In this document: piece after piece, positions 8,297 to 21,285 of the stretch
Position numbering within the stretch: position 1 is the first letter of the stretch
How the letters are laid out: each line of letters starts with the position of its first letter
Source: Hydrogenimonas cancrithermarum
GTDB taxonomy: Bacteria > Campylobacterota > Campylobacteria > Campylobacterales > Hydrogenimonadaceae
Assembly (NCBI RefSeq): GCF_030296055.1
Contig: NZ_AP027370.1
Span: forward strand, 620,001-684,000
Direction: 5' to 3'
Length of the DNA stretch: 64,000 nucleotides
Program-made: the position numbers and the translations under genes
Notes under the pieces: model-generated
Told to the model about the DNA's origin: nothing
What the model saw: the letters and a program-made list of their open reading frames with translations, nothing else
Databases searched by the model: none

Positions 8297-9313
8297 TTAA
8301 CACTGTTGCAGAAGCAAGTCGATCGGATAGTGCTTGCCCGCCCTGCGCAGATCCAGAAAGGCTTTAAAATCCAGATACTCCCCGCGCTGCGTATCTTCGA
8401 GCAGTTCGTTCGCCTTGTCGAGCATTTCGAATTCGATCAATGTAAAGATGTAGGCTTTGAATACTTTTTCATCCTGTGCCACAAGCTTTTCGAATAGAGC
8501 CAGAAGTTCGTGCGGCGTATAGAGTTTGCTGAGTTTGCGAGAAATCAGCAGATAATCGCAATCTGTAGGATTGTTCCGTGTCAACAGTTTTTCAATCATA
8601 TTGAGCGAAATACGCTCTTTCTCTTCCCGAGCCTCCATCGTATCGAGCAGATGCATCAGGACACCCATATCGACAAACTGCGCATACTTCTCGAGCTGCT
8701 GCTCATTCGCCTTTTCGACAAAAAGGCGGATCGCTTCATGGACGACTTTTGGATCGTAAGATTCCGATTTGCGAAGAATCTCTTCGGCCCGCTCCGGCTC
8801 ATGCTTGAGAAAGTTGAGCCAGTTCTGGATGACATACGGATTGGACTTTTCGAGTCCCATCTTTTTGAGGTCCACGAATTCTCCATGCTTGATCGCGATA
8901 ATCAGATCGATCGCATCGCGGATATGCTCATTGCATCTTTTTTTATCCACTTTTGTAAAATCGTCGCATCCCGTATCAAGAACGACTCCGATTTTCCGGA
9001 TCTCTTTGTCGGTATAATTGTGCTTCTTGGGAGATTTGAGAATATCCCAGTAGAGCGCATCGGCGAGTTTGTGGATATCACGGGCGATACGTTTTTTGCT
9101 CAGATAACCCTTGAATCCGTAATAGAGCATATGGAAAAATGATGCCAGATAGAGAAGAATCATCGGTATGACGATCCATACCGCAATCGGCAGCGAGACG
9201 TTCACACCCAGCAACTCGAGGCTGTAGGTACCCGGTGAGACCACTTTGTAGACATAGATGCCCACTGCGGCAATCAAAAAGATAGAAGCCAGCGTGTAAC
9301 GTTTCAGATGCAT
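8297..9313 (-). CDS. membrane-anchored helical repeat protein, unknown function
   Basis: A product of 338 residues with two N-terminal transmembrane helices (~7-25, LASIFLIAAVGIYVYKVV, and ~41-65, AVWIVIPMILLYLASFF). About 270 cytoplasmic, strongly helical, charged residues follow, with an irregular TPR- or HEAT-like pattern (for example LNFLKHEPERAEEILRKSE). I recognise no catalytic motif and no named family; it looks like a lineage-specific scaffold or membrane-linked adaptor. AAGGAG precedes the ATG at 9313. It sits between dusB and a dksA-like gene in the same orientation. Confidence 0.7.
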   Translation of the reverse strand: MHLKRYTLASIFLIAAVGIYVYKVVSPGTYSLELLGVNVSLPIAVWIVIPMILLYLASFFHMLYYGFKGYLSKKRIARDIHKLADALYWDILKSPKKHNYTDKEIRKIGVVLDTGCDDFTKVDKKRCNEHIRDAIDLIIAIKHGEFVDLKKMGLEKSNPYVIQNWLNFLKHEPERAEEILRKSESYDPKVVHEAIRLFVEKANEQQLEKYAQFVDMGVLMHLLDTMEAREEKERISLNMIEKLLTRNNPTDCDYLLISRKLSKLYTPHELLALFEKLVAQDEKVFKAYIFTLIEFEMLDKANELLEDTQRGEYLDFKAFLDLRRAGKHYPIDLLLQQC

Positions 9314-9337
9314 GATTATTCTCCTTCTTATCCTCGC

Positions 9338-9694
9338 TTATGCAGGACTTTTTTCCGCGATTTGCCTGCATGTGATGCAGTACTTCGCAAAAGGCTTGAC
9401 CTTGAGTCTCTGCATACCGATCGGCTCCTCGCACATTTCACAGACGCCGAAGGTGCCGTGCTGGATTTTTGCCAACGCCTCGTCGATCTCTTCCAGCTCT
9501 CTTTGCTGTGCCGAAAGAATCTCCTCGTTGATCATGTTATCCGTCGATACCGAAGCGAAATCGCCTTCATCCATCACGTCGTGATTGCGATGAAGTTCGT
9601 CCAGCTCTTTCGAACTTCCGCTGATATTTTTCAGTATCTGAGCCCGGCGCTCTTCAAGCATATGCTTGAAGTACCTGATATCGTTCTCCCTCAA
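9338..9694 (-). CDS. DksA/TraR family C4 zinc-finger protein
   Basis: A 118-residue protein with a coiled-coil N-terminal half ending in the acidic loop region DEGDFASVSTDNMI. A four-cysteine zinc finger follows: CEMC, 17 residues, CITC, near residues 85-108. DksA-type proteins enter the RNA polymerase secondary channel and, with ppGpp, retune transcription. The coiled-coil tip has DEGDFAS in place of the DxxDxA of DksA, so the key acidic residues are broadly kept. It starts at TTG (9694), which follows AAGGAG with 6-nt spacing; no ATG gives a full domain. Confidence 0.85.
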   Translation of the reverse strand: MRENDIRYFKHMLEERRAQILKNISGSSKELDELHRNHDVMDEGDFASVSTDNMINEEILSAQQRELEEIDEALAKIQHGTFGVCEMCEEPIGMQRLKVKPFAKYCITCRQIAEKSPA

Positions 9695-9762
9695 ACCCTA
9701 CTCCTTGATAAAAATTAATGAATTCTATCGAAATTGCCTTAAATTTTTCATTTATACCGCTT

Positions 9763-10221
9763 TTATTTATGGTAGGGATGATTGTGATTGATCGTCAAGG
9801 CCCGATAGATCTGCTCGAAAAGTACCACTTTGGCGATCTTATGACTCATCGTCAGCTTGGATAGACTGACGACTTTATCGCATTTTTGCAGGAACTCCCT
9901 GCCATGCCCGTAAGCTCCACCGATAAAAAAAGTCGCTTCGGACTTGTCGGCGATCAGTCCGGCGAACTCTTCGCTTGGCATCTCTTTTGCCGAAGGGTCC
10001 AGGGCGATCGTATAGCCGCGTTCCATCCATGGAGAAAAAAGCTCCGCATAGAGTTTCCGGGCAGGATCTTTTCCGCTCTCCTGCGCTCTTGTGACTTTTG
10101 CATTGAAGAGATCGTTTTCGGTCACGACAGCGTAACGTTTCGACATTTTTATAAAATGGTCACAAAGTTCCGAATAACAGTCCCGCTCGGGTTTTGCGAT
10201 CGCGACGACATTAATCTTCAT
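9763..10221 (-). CDS. rlmH: 23S rRNA (pseudouridine-1915-N3) methyltransferase RlmH
   Basis: A 152-residue SPOUT-class methyltransferase. It starts [19 protein letters not shown], has the SAM-binding knot region [13 protein letters not shown] (~residue 105) and ends with the conserved [25 protein letters not shown] motif. RlmH methylates a pseudouridine in helix 69 of 23S rRNA at the subunit interface. A much longer in-frame reading upstream exists but overlaps the thiE-like gene; the ATG at 10221 matches the family length. It overlaps the end of the thiE-like gene by 11 nt. Confidence 0.92.
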   Translation of the reverse strand: [152 protein letters not shown]

Positions 10222-10777
10222 AAAGCGCACTCCCGACCACCAGCCATGTGACATTGGGAAGATAGTCGTCAAGCCGTACACCGCCGATGGCGGCGACCGG
10301 ATGGCGTGAAGAGGCGGCCATTTCCGAAATCTTTTCGCATCCGAGAACGTTGGCGTCGCTTTTGGTGGAGGTGGTGCGGCATGCGCCAAGCCCGATATAG
10401 TCGAGCTCGAGTCGATTGGCGGTTGCAATCTCCTCTTCGTTATGGGTCGAAAGGCCGATCCATCGGTTTTGGCCGAGGATCTCTCTCAATGTTGCGACCG
10501 CCTCTTTCGGGTTGGCGCCATAACGCCGTAGATCTTCCTGTCCAATATGCACACCTTCGCACAAATAGGCCAGTTCGGGATGATCGTTGACGATCAATCT
10601 TCCGTCAAAAAGAGAGGCGATGGTGCGCAGCCGTTTCTCGATCGATCCGATATCGCCCGACTTGTTACGATACTGAATGATATCGGCTCCTGCTGCAATC
10701 GCACGCCGAACAAAACGTTCGACGCTCCAACCGTGCGCCTGCAACGAACTTTCATCCAAAAGCGCGTAAACTCTCAC
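10211..10777 (-). CDS. thiamine-phosphate synthase/TenI-like protein
   Basis: A 188-residue TIM-barrel protein of the ThiE/TenI type. Visible are [10 protein letters not shown] (~residue 35), [19 protein letters not shown] (~65), [10 protein letters not shown] (~110), [13 protein letters not shown] (~130) and AIGGV (~165). ThiE joins the pyrimidine and thiazole moieties to make thiamine phosphate; TenI-like relatives aromatise the thiazole. The phosphate-binding TTSTK segment is present, but the sequence is shorter than typical ThiE (~210), so a TenI role is possible. The GTG start overlaps the accD stop (GTGA). Confidence 0.72.
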
Positions 10778-11622
10778 GCACCTTCTTTATTGAAGAGTTT
10801 GAGCAGATTTCCAACCGTCTCTTTCAGAATGCGCCGGGGAACCACTTTGTCGATGAGCCCGTGTTCGAGAAGAAATTCGGAACGCTGGAATCCTTCCGGA
10901 AGATCGGCACCGATCGTCTGTTTGATGACACGCTGTCCCGCAAAACCGATCAGAGCATCGGGTTCAGCGATGATGACATCACCGAGCATGGCGAATGATG
11001 CCGAGACACCACCCATCGTAGGATCGGTCAAAATCGAGATAAAGGGAAGTTTCGCATCGTCGAGCTTCGCCAGCGCAGCACTCGTTTTCGCCATCTGCAT
11101 CAGCGAATAGGTACTCTCCTGCATTCTCGCCCCACCGCTTGCACTCACGATAACGACACCACACTTTTTTTCAAGCGCACGATTGACGGCACGGACGATC
11201 TTCTCTCCCTCGACGGAACCGAGGCTGCCGCCCATAAAGGCAAAATCGAAAACGACAAGTTCGGCCGGTTCATTCTCGATTCTGCATGAACCGCTTACCA
11301 CGGAAGAGGTGCGGCCCGTCTTCTTTTTCGCATCTTCGAGACGTTTTTTATAACTCTTTTTATCGACAAATTTCAGAGGATCGACCGGCTCGAGCTCTGC
11401 ATCGTGCTCGATAAAGCTATCCTCGTCTGCCAGGAGTTTGATTCGCTGGTCCGCCGAAAGGCGCATATGATAACCGCATTTTGGGCAGACATAATGGTTC
11501 GCTTCGATCTCTTTGTAGTACATCAGTGCATGACATTTGGGACATTTGATCCAGTGGGCCGGTGCTTCGGTCGGTTTGGGGTGTTCTCTGCGTATACTTT
11601 TGAAAATATTGCCAAAATTCAT
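10774..11622 (-). CDS. accD: acetyl-CoA carboxylase carboxyltransferase subunit beta
   Basis: A 282-residue AccD. It has an N-terminal C4 zinc ribbon (CPKC at ~24 and CPKC at ~43) followed by the crotonase-like carboxyltransferase domain with [17 protein letters not shown] (~130), [11 protein letters not shown] (~160), [16 protein letters not shown] (~200) and GFAGQRVI. With AccA it transfers CO2 from biotin to acetyl-CoA, the first step of fatty-acid synthesis. The start overlaps the stop of the upstream IMPase-family gene (ATGA), and the stop overlaps the thiE-like start. Confidence 0.96.
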   Translation of the reverse strand: MNFGNIFKSIRREHPKPTEAPAHWIKCPKCHALMYYKEIEANHYVCPKCGYHMRLSADQRIKLLADEDSFIEHDAELEPVDPLKFVDKKSYKKRLEDAKKKTGRTSSVVSGSCRIENEPAELVVFDFAFMGGSLGSVEGEKIVRAVNRALEKKCGVVIVSASGGARMQESTYSLMQMAKTSAALAKLDDAKLPFISILTDPTMGGVSASFAMLGDVIIAEPDALIGFAGQRVIKQTIGADLPEGFQRSEFLLEHGLIDKVVPRRILKETVGNLLKLFNKEGA

Positions 11623-12350
11623 TGTGATTCCTTATTGCCGTAGGCCAGTCGCTGGAGACTTGAGGCCGTTTCAGGATTTTTTGCAATGATCAGAAGTTCA
11701 TCTTCTTCGATTATATCCAATCCTTCGCACATCCAAAGCGCTGCGGCGAAGTCGTAGCGGCGCCTTGAACCTGCGAAGATGACAAAATCGACATAGTGGG
11801 CATAGGCAAGCGAAAGCGCTACGGCACCAGGCGATCTGAATTTTCGTTTCTGCCAAAGAAGTGCCAGTGCCAACTCCGGATTGGCGTATGCCCTTTCGAA
11901 GATGCCGATCGTCGCATCTCTTCTGGTCTCGACGGGAAGATATCCCGGCCGACCCACTTTCCCATGCATCAAAACATTTTCCGTCTTGAAAAAAAGATCG
12001 CCGTTGGCAAGGTTTACGACAACCGCCTCTTCGACCTTCCCTTCTCTTTCGAGTGCAATGGAAGATCCGAAATAGGGAAGTCCGGAGATCGCATTTTCGC
12101 TTCCGTCGATCGGATCGAGAATGACCGTCGCTTCGCCGGAACCCACAACCCCGCACTCCTCCGAATCTATTTTGCCGAATTTCGACAACCTTTCGATATA
12201 GAGATTTTCGGCGAGTGTGTCGATTCCTGCCGTTTTGTCGCCCCCTGCACCGATCGTACCGTATTCGGCGTACTCTGTACGCCAGCCGCCCTGCAACAGA
12301 TCGGAAAGTTCCTTCGCCGCATCGATGGCTGCACGTACAAAATCGGTCAT
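11619..12350 (-). CDS. inositol monophosphatase family protein
   Basis: A 243-residue member of the lithium-sensitive, Mg-dependent phosphatase superfamily. The metal-binding signature [19 protein letters not shown] is near residue 90, with a preceding Glu-Glu in KIDSEECG. The second signature is weak: [20 protein letters not shown] replaces the usual WD-AG-L motif but keeps the Asp. Substrates in the family include inositol phosphates, fructose-1,6-bisphosphate and PAP; none can be assigned here. The ATG at 12350 overlaps the gltD stop (TGATG), and the gene is coupled to accD downstream. Confidence 0.85.
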   Translation of the reverse strand: MTDFVRAAIDAAKELSDLLQGGWRTEYAEYGTIGAGGDKTAGIDTLAENLYIERLSKFGKIDSEECGVVGSGEATVILDPIDGSENAISGLPYFGSSIALEREGKVEEAVVVNLANGDLFFKTENVLMHGKVGRPGYLPVETRRDATIGIFERAYANPELALALLWQKRKFRSPGAVALSLAYAHYVDFVIFAGSRRRYDFAAALWMCEGLDIIEEDELLIIAKNPETASSLQRLAYGNKESQ

Positions 12351-13735
12351 CAATCCCCGATCAGCCGCTTGATCATCGCCTTTGCCGCTTCACGGCCGTC
12401 GTACACCGCCGTAACGACCAGATCGGCTCCGCGCCGGCAGTCACCGCCGGCATAGACCCCTTTTGTCGTCGTTTCGAAATTCTCGTCGATAAGAATCCCT
12501 CCCCACTCGTTGGTTTCGATGCCGTTGGCCGAAAGGAATTCGAACGGAACCGGATCGAAGCCCAAAGCGAAGATCACGACATCGGCATCGACACGGAATT
12601 CACTTCCCTCGATCACCTTGAGACGCTGGCGTCCGCTTTCATCGGGCTCTCCGAGTGCCGTCTTGAGCATCTCTATACCGATCACTTCTCCGTCGTCGTT
12701 GACAAGCACCTGTTTCGGAGCAGCGTTGAAGACAAACTCGACCCCCTCCTCTTTTGCATTGGTATACTCTTTGCGTGATCCGGGCATATTTCTCGCATCA
12801 CGTCGATAGAGACAAGTGACGTTTTTGGCACCTTCGCGAAGAGATGTTCGGACACAGTCCATCGCTGTATCGCCCCCTCCGATAACGACAACACGTTTGT
12901 CTTTCACTTCAATGCTTTTATCATACGGATCACCAAACTGTTTCTTCTGAACATTGACCAGAAGATCCATCGCCATCAGGCACCCTTTGGCACTTTCGTT
13001 CGGTATTCCGGGACGACGCTGTTTCGTAGCTCCGACACCGATAAAGACGGCATCGAAATTGTTTGCCAACTCGTCGAACGGTTTGTTTTTTCCGATCTCC
13101 ACGCCATAGTAGATTTTCAAGCCTGCCTCTTCCATCCACTTGACACGGCGGAAAAGGACATTCTTGTCGAGTTTAAACCCGGGGATTCCATAGGTCAAAA
13201 GGCCTCCGGGGCGATCTGAGCGTTCGAAAACCTCGACATCGATTCCGGCACGCAGCAGGTAGGTCGCAGCCGAAAGGCCTGCCGGTCCCGCACCGATGAC
13301 AGCGACCTTCTTACCCACCTTCTTTTCGGCAAATCTCGGTTTCATTCCCGCTTTGAAACCCTCTTCGTTGATGAAGGTTTCGATCGGCCCGATCGTAATC
13401 GCTCCGTAGCCGTCGTTGAGGGTACAGTCTCCCTCGCAAAGACGGTCATGCGGACAGATGCGTCCCATGATTTCCGGGAACGGCGAAGGCTCGTTCGAGA
13501 GATTGAACGCCAGTTCGAGATCTTTTTCCGCCACCGCTTTGAGCCACTGCGGAATGTAGTTGTGAAGCGGGCACTTGTTGTGGCAGTACGGGTCCCCGCA
13601 CTGAATACAGCGTTCGGACTGGCCGGAAGCTTCGTTCGGGTTATAGACTTCGTAGATCTCGCGGAAATCCTTGATCCGCTCGACCACGTTGCGTTTTTTC
13701 GGGTCGATTCGTTCGACAAATATAAAATTCTGCAT
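12350..13735 (-). CDS. gltD: glutamate synthase (NADPH) small subunit
   Basis: A 461-residue FAD/NADPH oxidoreductase. The N-terminal Fe-S region has CIQCGDPYCHNKCPLHNYIP (~residues 41-60) plus CPHDRLCEGDC (~95). A FAD-binding GAGPAGLSAATYLLRAG (~150) and an NADPH-binding VVIGGGDTAMDCVRTSLR (~285) follow. The C-terminal GGDCRRGADLVVTAVYDGRE closes the FAD site. It passes electrons from NADPH to the large subunit, which makes glutamate from glutamine and 2-oxoglutarate. It lies 5 nt after gltB and is plainly in one operon with it. Confidence 0.97.
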   Translation of the reverse strand: MQNFIFVERIDPKKRNVVERIKDFREIYEVYNPNEASGQSERCIQCGDPYCHNKCPLHNYIPQWLKAVAEKDLELAFNLSNEPSPFPEIMGRICPHDRLCEGDCTLNDGYGAITIGPIETFINEEGFKAGMKPRFAEKKVGKKVAVIGAGPAGLSAATYLLRAGIDVEVFERSDRPGGLLTYGIPGFKLDKNVLFRRVKWMEEAGLKIYYGVEIGKNKPFDELANNFDAVFIGVGATKQRRPGIPNESAKGCLMAMDLLVNVQKKQFGDPYDKSIEVKDKRVVVIGGGDTAMDCVRTSLREGAKNVTCLYRRDARNMPGSRKEYTNAKEEGVEFVFNAAPKQVLVNDDGEVIGIEMLKTALGEPDESGRQRLKVIEGSEFRVDADVVIFALGFDPVPFEFLSANGIETNEWGGILIDENFETTTKGVYAGGDCRRGADLVVTAVYDGREAAKAMIKRLIGD

Positions 13736-13740
13736 CTCTC

Positions 13741-18165
<4,425 letters not shown>

Positions 18166-18196
18166 TCCAAACCCTTTGTCGTTATGAGTTCTTTGG

Positions 18197-18202
18197 TACA
18201 AT
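18197..18202 (+). promoter_or_regulatory. possible -10 element for recO (TACAAT)
   Basis: TACAAT lies 65 nt before the GTG start of recO in the divergent gltB/recO gap. It is A/T-rich downstream and has no convincing -35. The assignment is weak. Confidence 0.3.
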
Positions 18203-18266
18203 ACTCCAAAATTAAGCGATTTTACAAAAAAAGTGGTTACAACTACCTGAAGGGCGGTGTTTCAAG

Positions 18267-18884
18267 GTGCAAGGGTACATTTTAAACGTCAAAAAAGCGA
18301 AGAACGAGGATACGATCGTCTCCATCCTGACACCCGAAAAACTGAAAACTCTCTACAGATTTTACGGCGCAAGGCATCCCATCGTCACCACCGGCTACAA
18401 GATCGACTTTGAAGTCGAACAAGACTCGCTGCAATTCATGCCAAGACTCAGAAACGTCATCCATCTCGGTTTTCAATGGCTCAAGGAGAGTGAACGGCTT
18501 CAGGTGTGGCAACACTTCATCGCACTACTCTACGAACACTTGCGCGACGTCGAACTTCCGGGCCCTTTCTATTTCGGCCTGCTCGAACACTATGCCGCCA
18601 TCTGGCATCTGCAAAACCCCAAGCGCAGTGCCGTCGAGGCATATCTCTCCATTTTGGAACATGAAGGACGCCTGCACGATCCCGACCTTTGCTTCGCCTG
18701 CGGCCGTCCACTCAACGATGAGATTTCACTGATCCGTTCCTTTCTGCCAGCCCACCCCAATTGCGTCATCGCCAGAAGCTATCCTCGTACGACGATTCAA
18801 ACACTCATGGCGACGCAAAAGACGATTCTTCTCGACGACAAGGAAGTGGAGGGACTCTGGCTGACGCTTCTGGAAGGAATGTAG
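18267..18884 (+). CDS. recO: DNA repair protein RecO (short epsilon-type)
   Basis: A 205-residue product with an OB-fold-like N-terminus (MQGYILNVKKAKNEDTIVSI, then TLYRFYGARHP). A helical middle follows, then a C-terminal part with CFACGRPL that may be half of a zinc site. RecO anneals DNA and, with RecR, loads RecA on SSB-coated gaps. Campylobacterota RecO proteins are shorter and more diverged than the E. coli protein, so this call rests on overall layout. The start is GTG at 18267 with AAGG just upstream; there is no nearby ATG. It is divergent from gltB. Confidence 0.7.
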   Translation: MQGYILNVKKAKNEDTIVSILTPEKLKTLYRFYGARHPIVTTGYKIDFEVEQDSLQFMPRLRNVIHLGFQWLKESERLQVWQHFIALLYEHLRDVELPGPFYFGLLEHYAAIWHLQNPKRSAVEAYLSILEHEGRLHDPDLCFACGRPLNDEISLIRSFLPAHPNCVIARSYPRTTIQTLMATQKTILLDDKEVEGLWLTLLEGM

Positions 18885-18972
18885 AAGATGATGGATAGAA
18901 TCCAAGCATACTTCTTGTAGCAGTCTCGAGCCGTTTCGTCCAAACCCGGTTCTCGATCATCCCAAAGGTCAA

Positions 18973-19710
18973 TTATCTTCTCTTCCGATTCCTCACGTAG
19001 ATCGCTTTGGCGCCGCGGTGGGTCACCTGCTCTTCGATATCAAAAAGTCCCGTCGCCTTGACCAGTTCGCCCAGCTTTTTGTAGCCGTAGTTGCGCGGAT
19101 CGAACTCGGGGGACTGTTTGGCGATGATGTTGCCCATCGCTCCCAGATGCGCCCAGCCACTCTCGTCACTGGCGGCATCCACCGCATCGCGCAGCAGTCG
19201 GATCAGCTTACGGTCACGTTTGAGTTCCGCAGCGGAAAGCTTTTTGATCGGTGTCGTCTCCTCATCGCTCTCCTCGGCTCTCAATACTTCAGTATAGATG
19301 AATTTGTCACAGGCCGAGACAAAGGGGACCGGTGTCTTTTTCTCACCGAATCCGTAAACGAGCAGGCCGGACTCACGAATCCTAGCCGCGAGTTTCGTGA
19401 AGTCGCTGTCGCTGCTGACGATACAGAAGCCGTCGAAATTTCCGGTATAGAGAAGATCCATCGCATCGATGATCATCGCGCTGTCGGTGGCGTTCTTTCC
19501 CGTCGTATAGCCAAACTGCTGGATCGGCTGGATCGAGTGGGTCAAAAGCACCTCTTTCCACCCCTTTAGCTGTGGTAGTGTCCAGTCGCCATAGATTCGT
19601 TTGACGCTGGCCGTACCGTACTTCGCGATCTCTGCCAGCAACGAATCGATGATCGAAGGCTGTGCATTGTCCGCATCGATCAATACGGCGAGTTTGTCTG
19701 TTTTTTCCAT
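18973..19710 (-). CDS. NYN-domain protein with C-terminal OST-HTH/LOTUS domain
   Basis: A 245-residue product with two domains. Residues ~1-150 form a NYN (PIN-like) nuclease domain with conserved acidic positions in AVLIDADNAQPS, KNATDSAMIIDAMDLL and FCIVSSDSDFTKLAARIRE. Residues ~170-240 form an OST-HTH/LOTUS RNA-binding domain (LIRLLRDAVDAASDESGW, FDPRNYGYKKLGELVKATGL). The family (LabA/DUF88 group) is thought to cut or bind RNA; the target is unknown. The ATG at 19710 follows AAAAAGG. It is convergent with recO across an 88-nt gap without a clear terminator. Confidence 0.85.
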   Translation of the reverse strand: MEKTDKLAVLIDADNAQPSIIDSLLAEIAKYGTASVKRIYGDWTLPQLKGWKEVLLTHSIQPIQQFGYTTGKNATDSAMIIDAMDLLYTGNFDGFCIVSSDSDFTKLAARIRESGLLVYGFGEKKTPVPFVSACDKFIYTEVLRAEESDEETTPIKKLSAAELKRDRKLIRLLRDAVDAASDESGWAHLGAMGNIIAKQSPEFDPRNYGYKKLGELVKATGLFDIEEQVTHRGAKAIYVRNRKRR

Positions 19711-19844
19711 CGGTTTACCTTTTTTAGTCGCAAATCGTAAGTAGGGCGCCATCGCAGCACCTCAAGTCACCAGACTTTGCAAAAAAGCTATTTGAAACTT
19801 GCAATTCGAGGGCTAGGCCCGTTCTTGAGGAGCAAAGCTCCACT

Positions 19845-20609
19845 CTATCTGTCGAGATAATTTTCATCCATAAAGGAACTTGGCTGCAAATGGCAGAAAG
19901 CCGCTTTGAATCGTTTGAAAAGGTCGGGAAACTTCTCCTCCCACTCTTCGAGCATTATTTTCGTACTCTCTCTGGCGTGCGGCATCTTTACTTTCATCGC
20001 CATCGCCGGGCACGCTTCATCACCGATCGTTGCAATACCGTTCTCTTCCGCGAACGCCGCCGTCTGACGTTCTCTGACCCAGAGCAGTGGGCGGATGACG
20101 TGAAACCCTTTGGAAGTTTTGTAGATCGGTGCCATCGACCGGAGCGTTCCGTTGTAAAGCATGTTCATGAAAAAACTCTCGGCGGCATCGTCGAGATGGT
20201 GCCCCAGTGCCACTTTGTTGTAACCGCCCTCCTGGGCCTTGGTATAGAGCGCACCGCGCCGCATCCGCGAAAAGTAGCTGCAAAAGGAGCTGTTTTCCCT
20301 AATCGTACCCTGTGCCACTTCGAAAATATTCGTTTCATAAATCTCGTGCGGTATGCCATACGCTTCACAATGCTTTTTGAGCGCCTCGTACGATTCGCCG
20401 GGCATGCCGTAGTCGACCGTCACCGCCTTGAATTCGAAATCGAATGGTGCGTGACGCTGCATGTGCTTGAGCAGATGAATCAGCGTGATCGAGTCTTTCC
20501 CGCCGCTGAGACCCACAAGAAGCCTGTCACCCTCTTCGATGAGCCGGTATTTCGCGTTCATCTGCCCGGCGGCACGCAGTATCTTTTTACTAAGCTTGAT
20601 CGAGTTCAT
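19845..20609 (-). CDS. TtcA-family tRNA thiolation protein, missing one cluster cysteine
   Basis: A 254-residue PP-loop ATPase. SGGKDSITLIHLLKH (~residue 35) binds ATP, and VALGHHLDDAAESFFMNML is typical of TtcA. TtcA makes 2-thiocytidine in tRNA through a [4Fe-4S] cluster held by CxxC plus a later Cys. Here the first motif reads FCSYFSRMRRGALY, so the second Cys is Phe, while the late Cys survives in DEACPAMAMKV. The cluster may be bound differently, or this may be a distinct subfamily. It overlaps the mtnN stop by 20 nt and is the last gene of its run. Confidence 0.8.
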   Translation of the reverse strand: MNSIKLSKKILRAAGQMNAKYRLIEEGDRLLVGLSGGKDSITLIHLLKHMQRHAPFDFEFKAVTVDYGMPGESYEALKKHCEAYGIPHEIYETNIFEVAQGTIRENSSFCSYFSRMRRGALYTKAQEGGYNKVALGHHLDDAAESFFMNMLYNGTLRSMAPIYKTSKGFHVIRPLLWVRERQTAAFAEENGIATIGDEACPAMAMKVKMPHARESTKIMLEEWEEKFPDLFKRFKAAFCHLQPSSFMDENYLDR

Positions 20610-21285
20610 CGAGTATCATAAAGATGAAGTCGGCACTTTTGACTGCAGAGCTCTGCAAGAAAGCGTCGAAGTCGAATCCTGCATCCATATCGGCGGCGTC
20701 GCTGATAGCTCGCAACACGAAGAAAGGGACACCCAGGGCATCGCAGACAACGGCCACGGAGGCTCCTTCCATCTCCAGCGCATCCGCATTGAAGGTTTGA
20801 CCGATCCATGCTTTACGCTCGGCATCCGCGACGAACTGATCACCCGTGGCAATGATGCCGCGCTTTAGTTTCACACCCTGTTTATACGCAACGGACGCTG
20901 CGATCTCGAGCAGTCTTGGATCGGCTTCGACATACACCTTTCCTTCCGGGACATATCCGTACGGATGCCCGAATGCAGTGATGTCCAGATCATGCTGGCA
21001 CAGTTTCGTGGCCGCGACGAGATCACCAATATGCAACGCCGGGCTGATTGCGCCCGCGACTCCGGAGAAGAGCATCTTCTGCACGCCAAATTTCTCGATC
21101 ATTGTCGCAGCCGTGAGTGCCGAAAAAACTTTTCCGATTTTGCTGTATGCTACGACGAGATCCAATGAGCCATAGAACGCCGTATAGTAGACATTGTCTG
21201 CAACCTCATGCTTCTTCACATTCTCGAGACGCTTCAGAATCGGATCGATCTCTTCGGGCATCGCCCCCATAACTCCGACGACCAT
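20590..21285 (-). CDS. mtnN: 5'-methylthioadenosine/S-adenosylhomocysteine nucleosidase
   Basis: A 231-residue nucleoside phosphorylase-fold enzyme. It starts VVGVMGAMPEEIDPIL, contains MLFSGVAGAISPALHIGDLV (~residue 75) and has the substrate-binding motif DALEMEGASVAVVCDALGVP (~165) with the catalytic Asp in RAISDAADM. It splits MTA and SAH to adenine and a thioribose or ribosyl-homocysteine. In this phylum it often also works on aminodeoxyfutalosine for menaquinone; which role applies here cannot be told from sequence. The ATG at 21285 overlaps the fabD stop (TGATG). Confidence 0.94.
   Translation of the reverse strand: MVVGVMGAMPEEIDPILKRLENVKKHEVADNVYYTAFYGSLDLVVAYSKIGKVFSALTAATMIEKFGVQKMLFSGVAGAISPALHIGDLVAATKLCQHDLDITAFGHPYGYVPEGKVYVEADPRLLEIAASVAYKQGVKLKRGIIATGDQFVADAERKAWIGQTFNADALEMEGASVAVVCDALGVPFFVLRAISDAADMDAGFDFDAFLQSSAVKSADFIFMILDELDQA

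Noticed and set aside
10222-10428. N-terminal extension of rlmH
   Set aside because: It would overlap the thiE-like gene by over 200 nt and exceed the RlmH family length.
19820-19840. GGAGC-AAA-GCTCC hairpin after the ttcA-like gene as a terminator
   Set aside because: Stem of 5 bp, 3-nt loop and no T-run on the minus strand.
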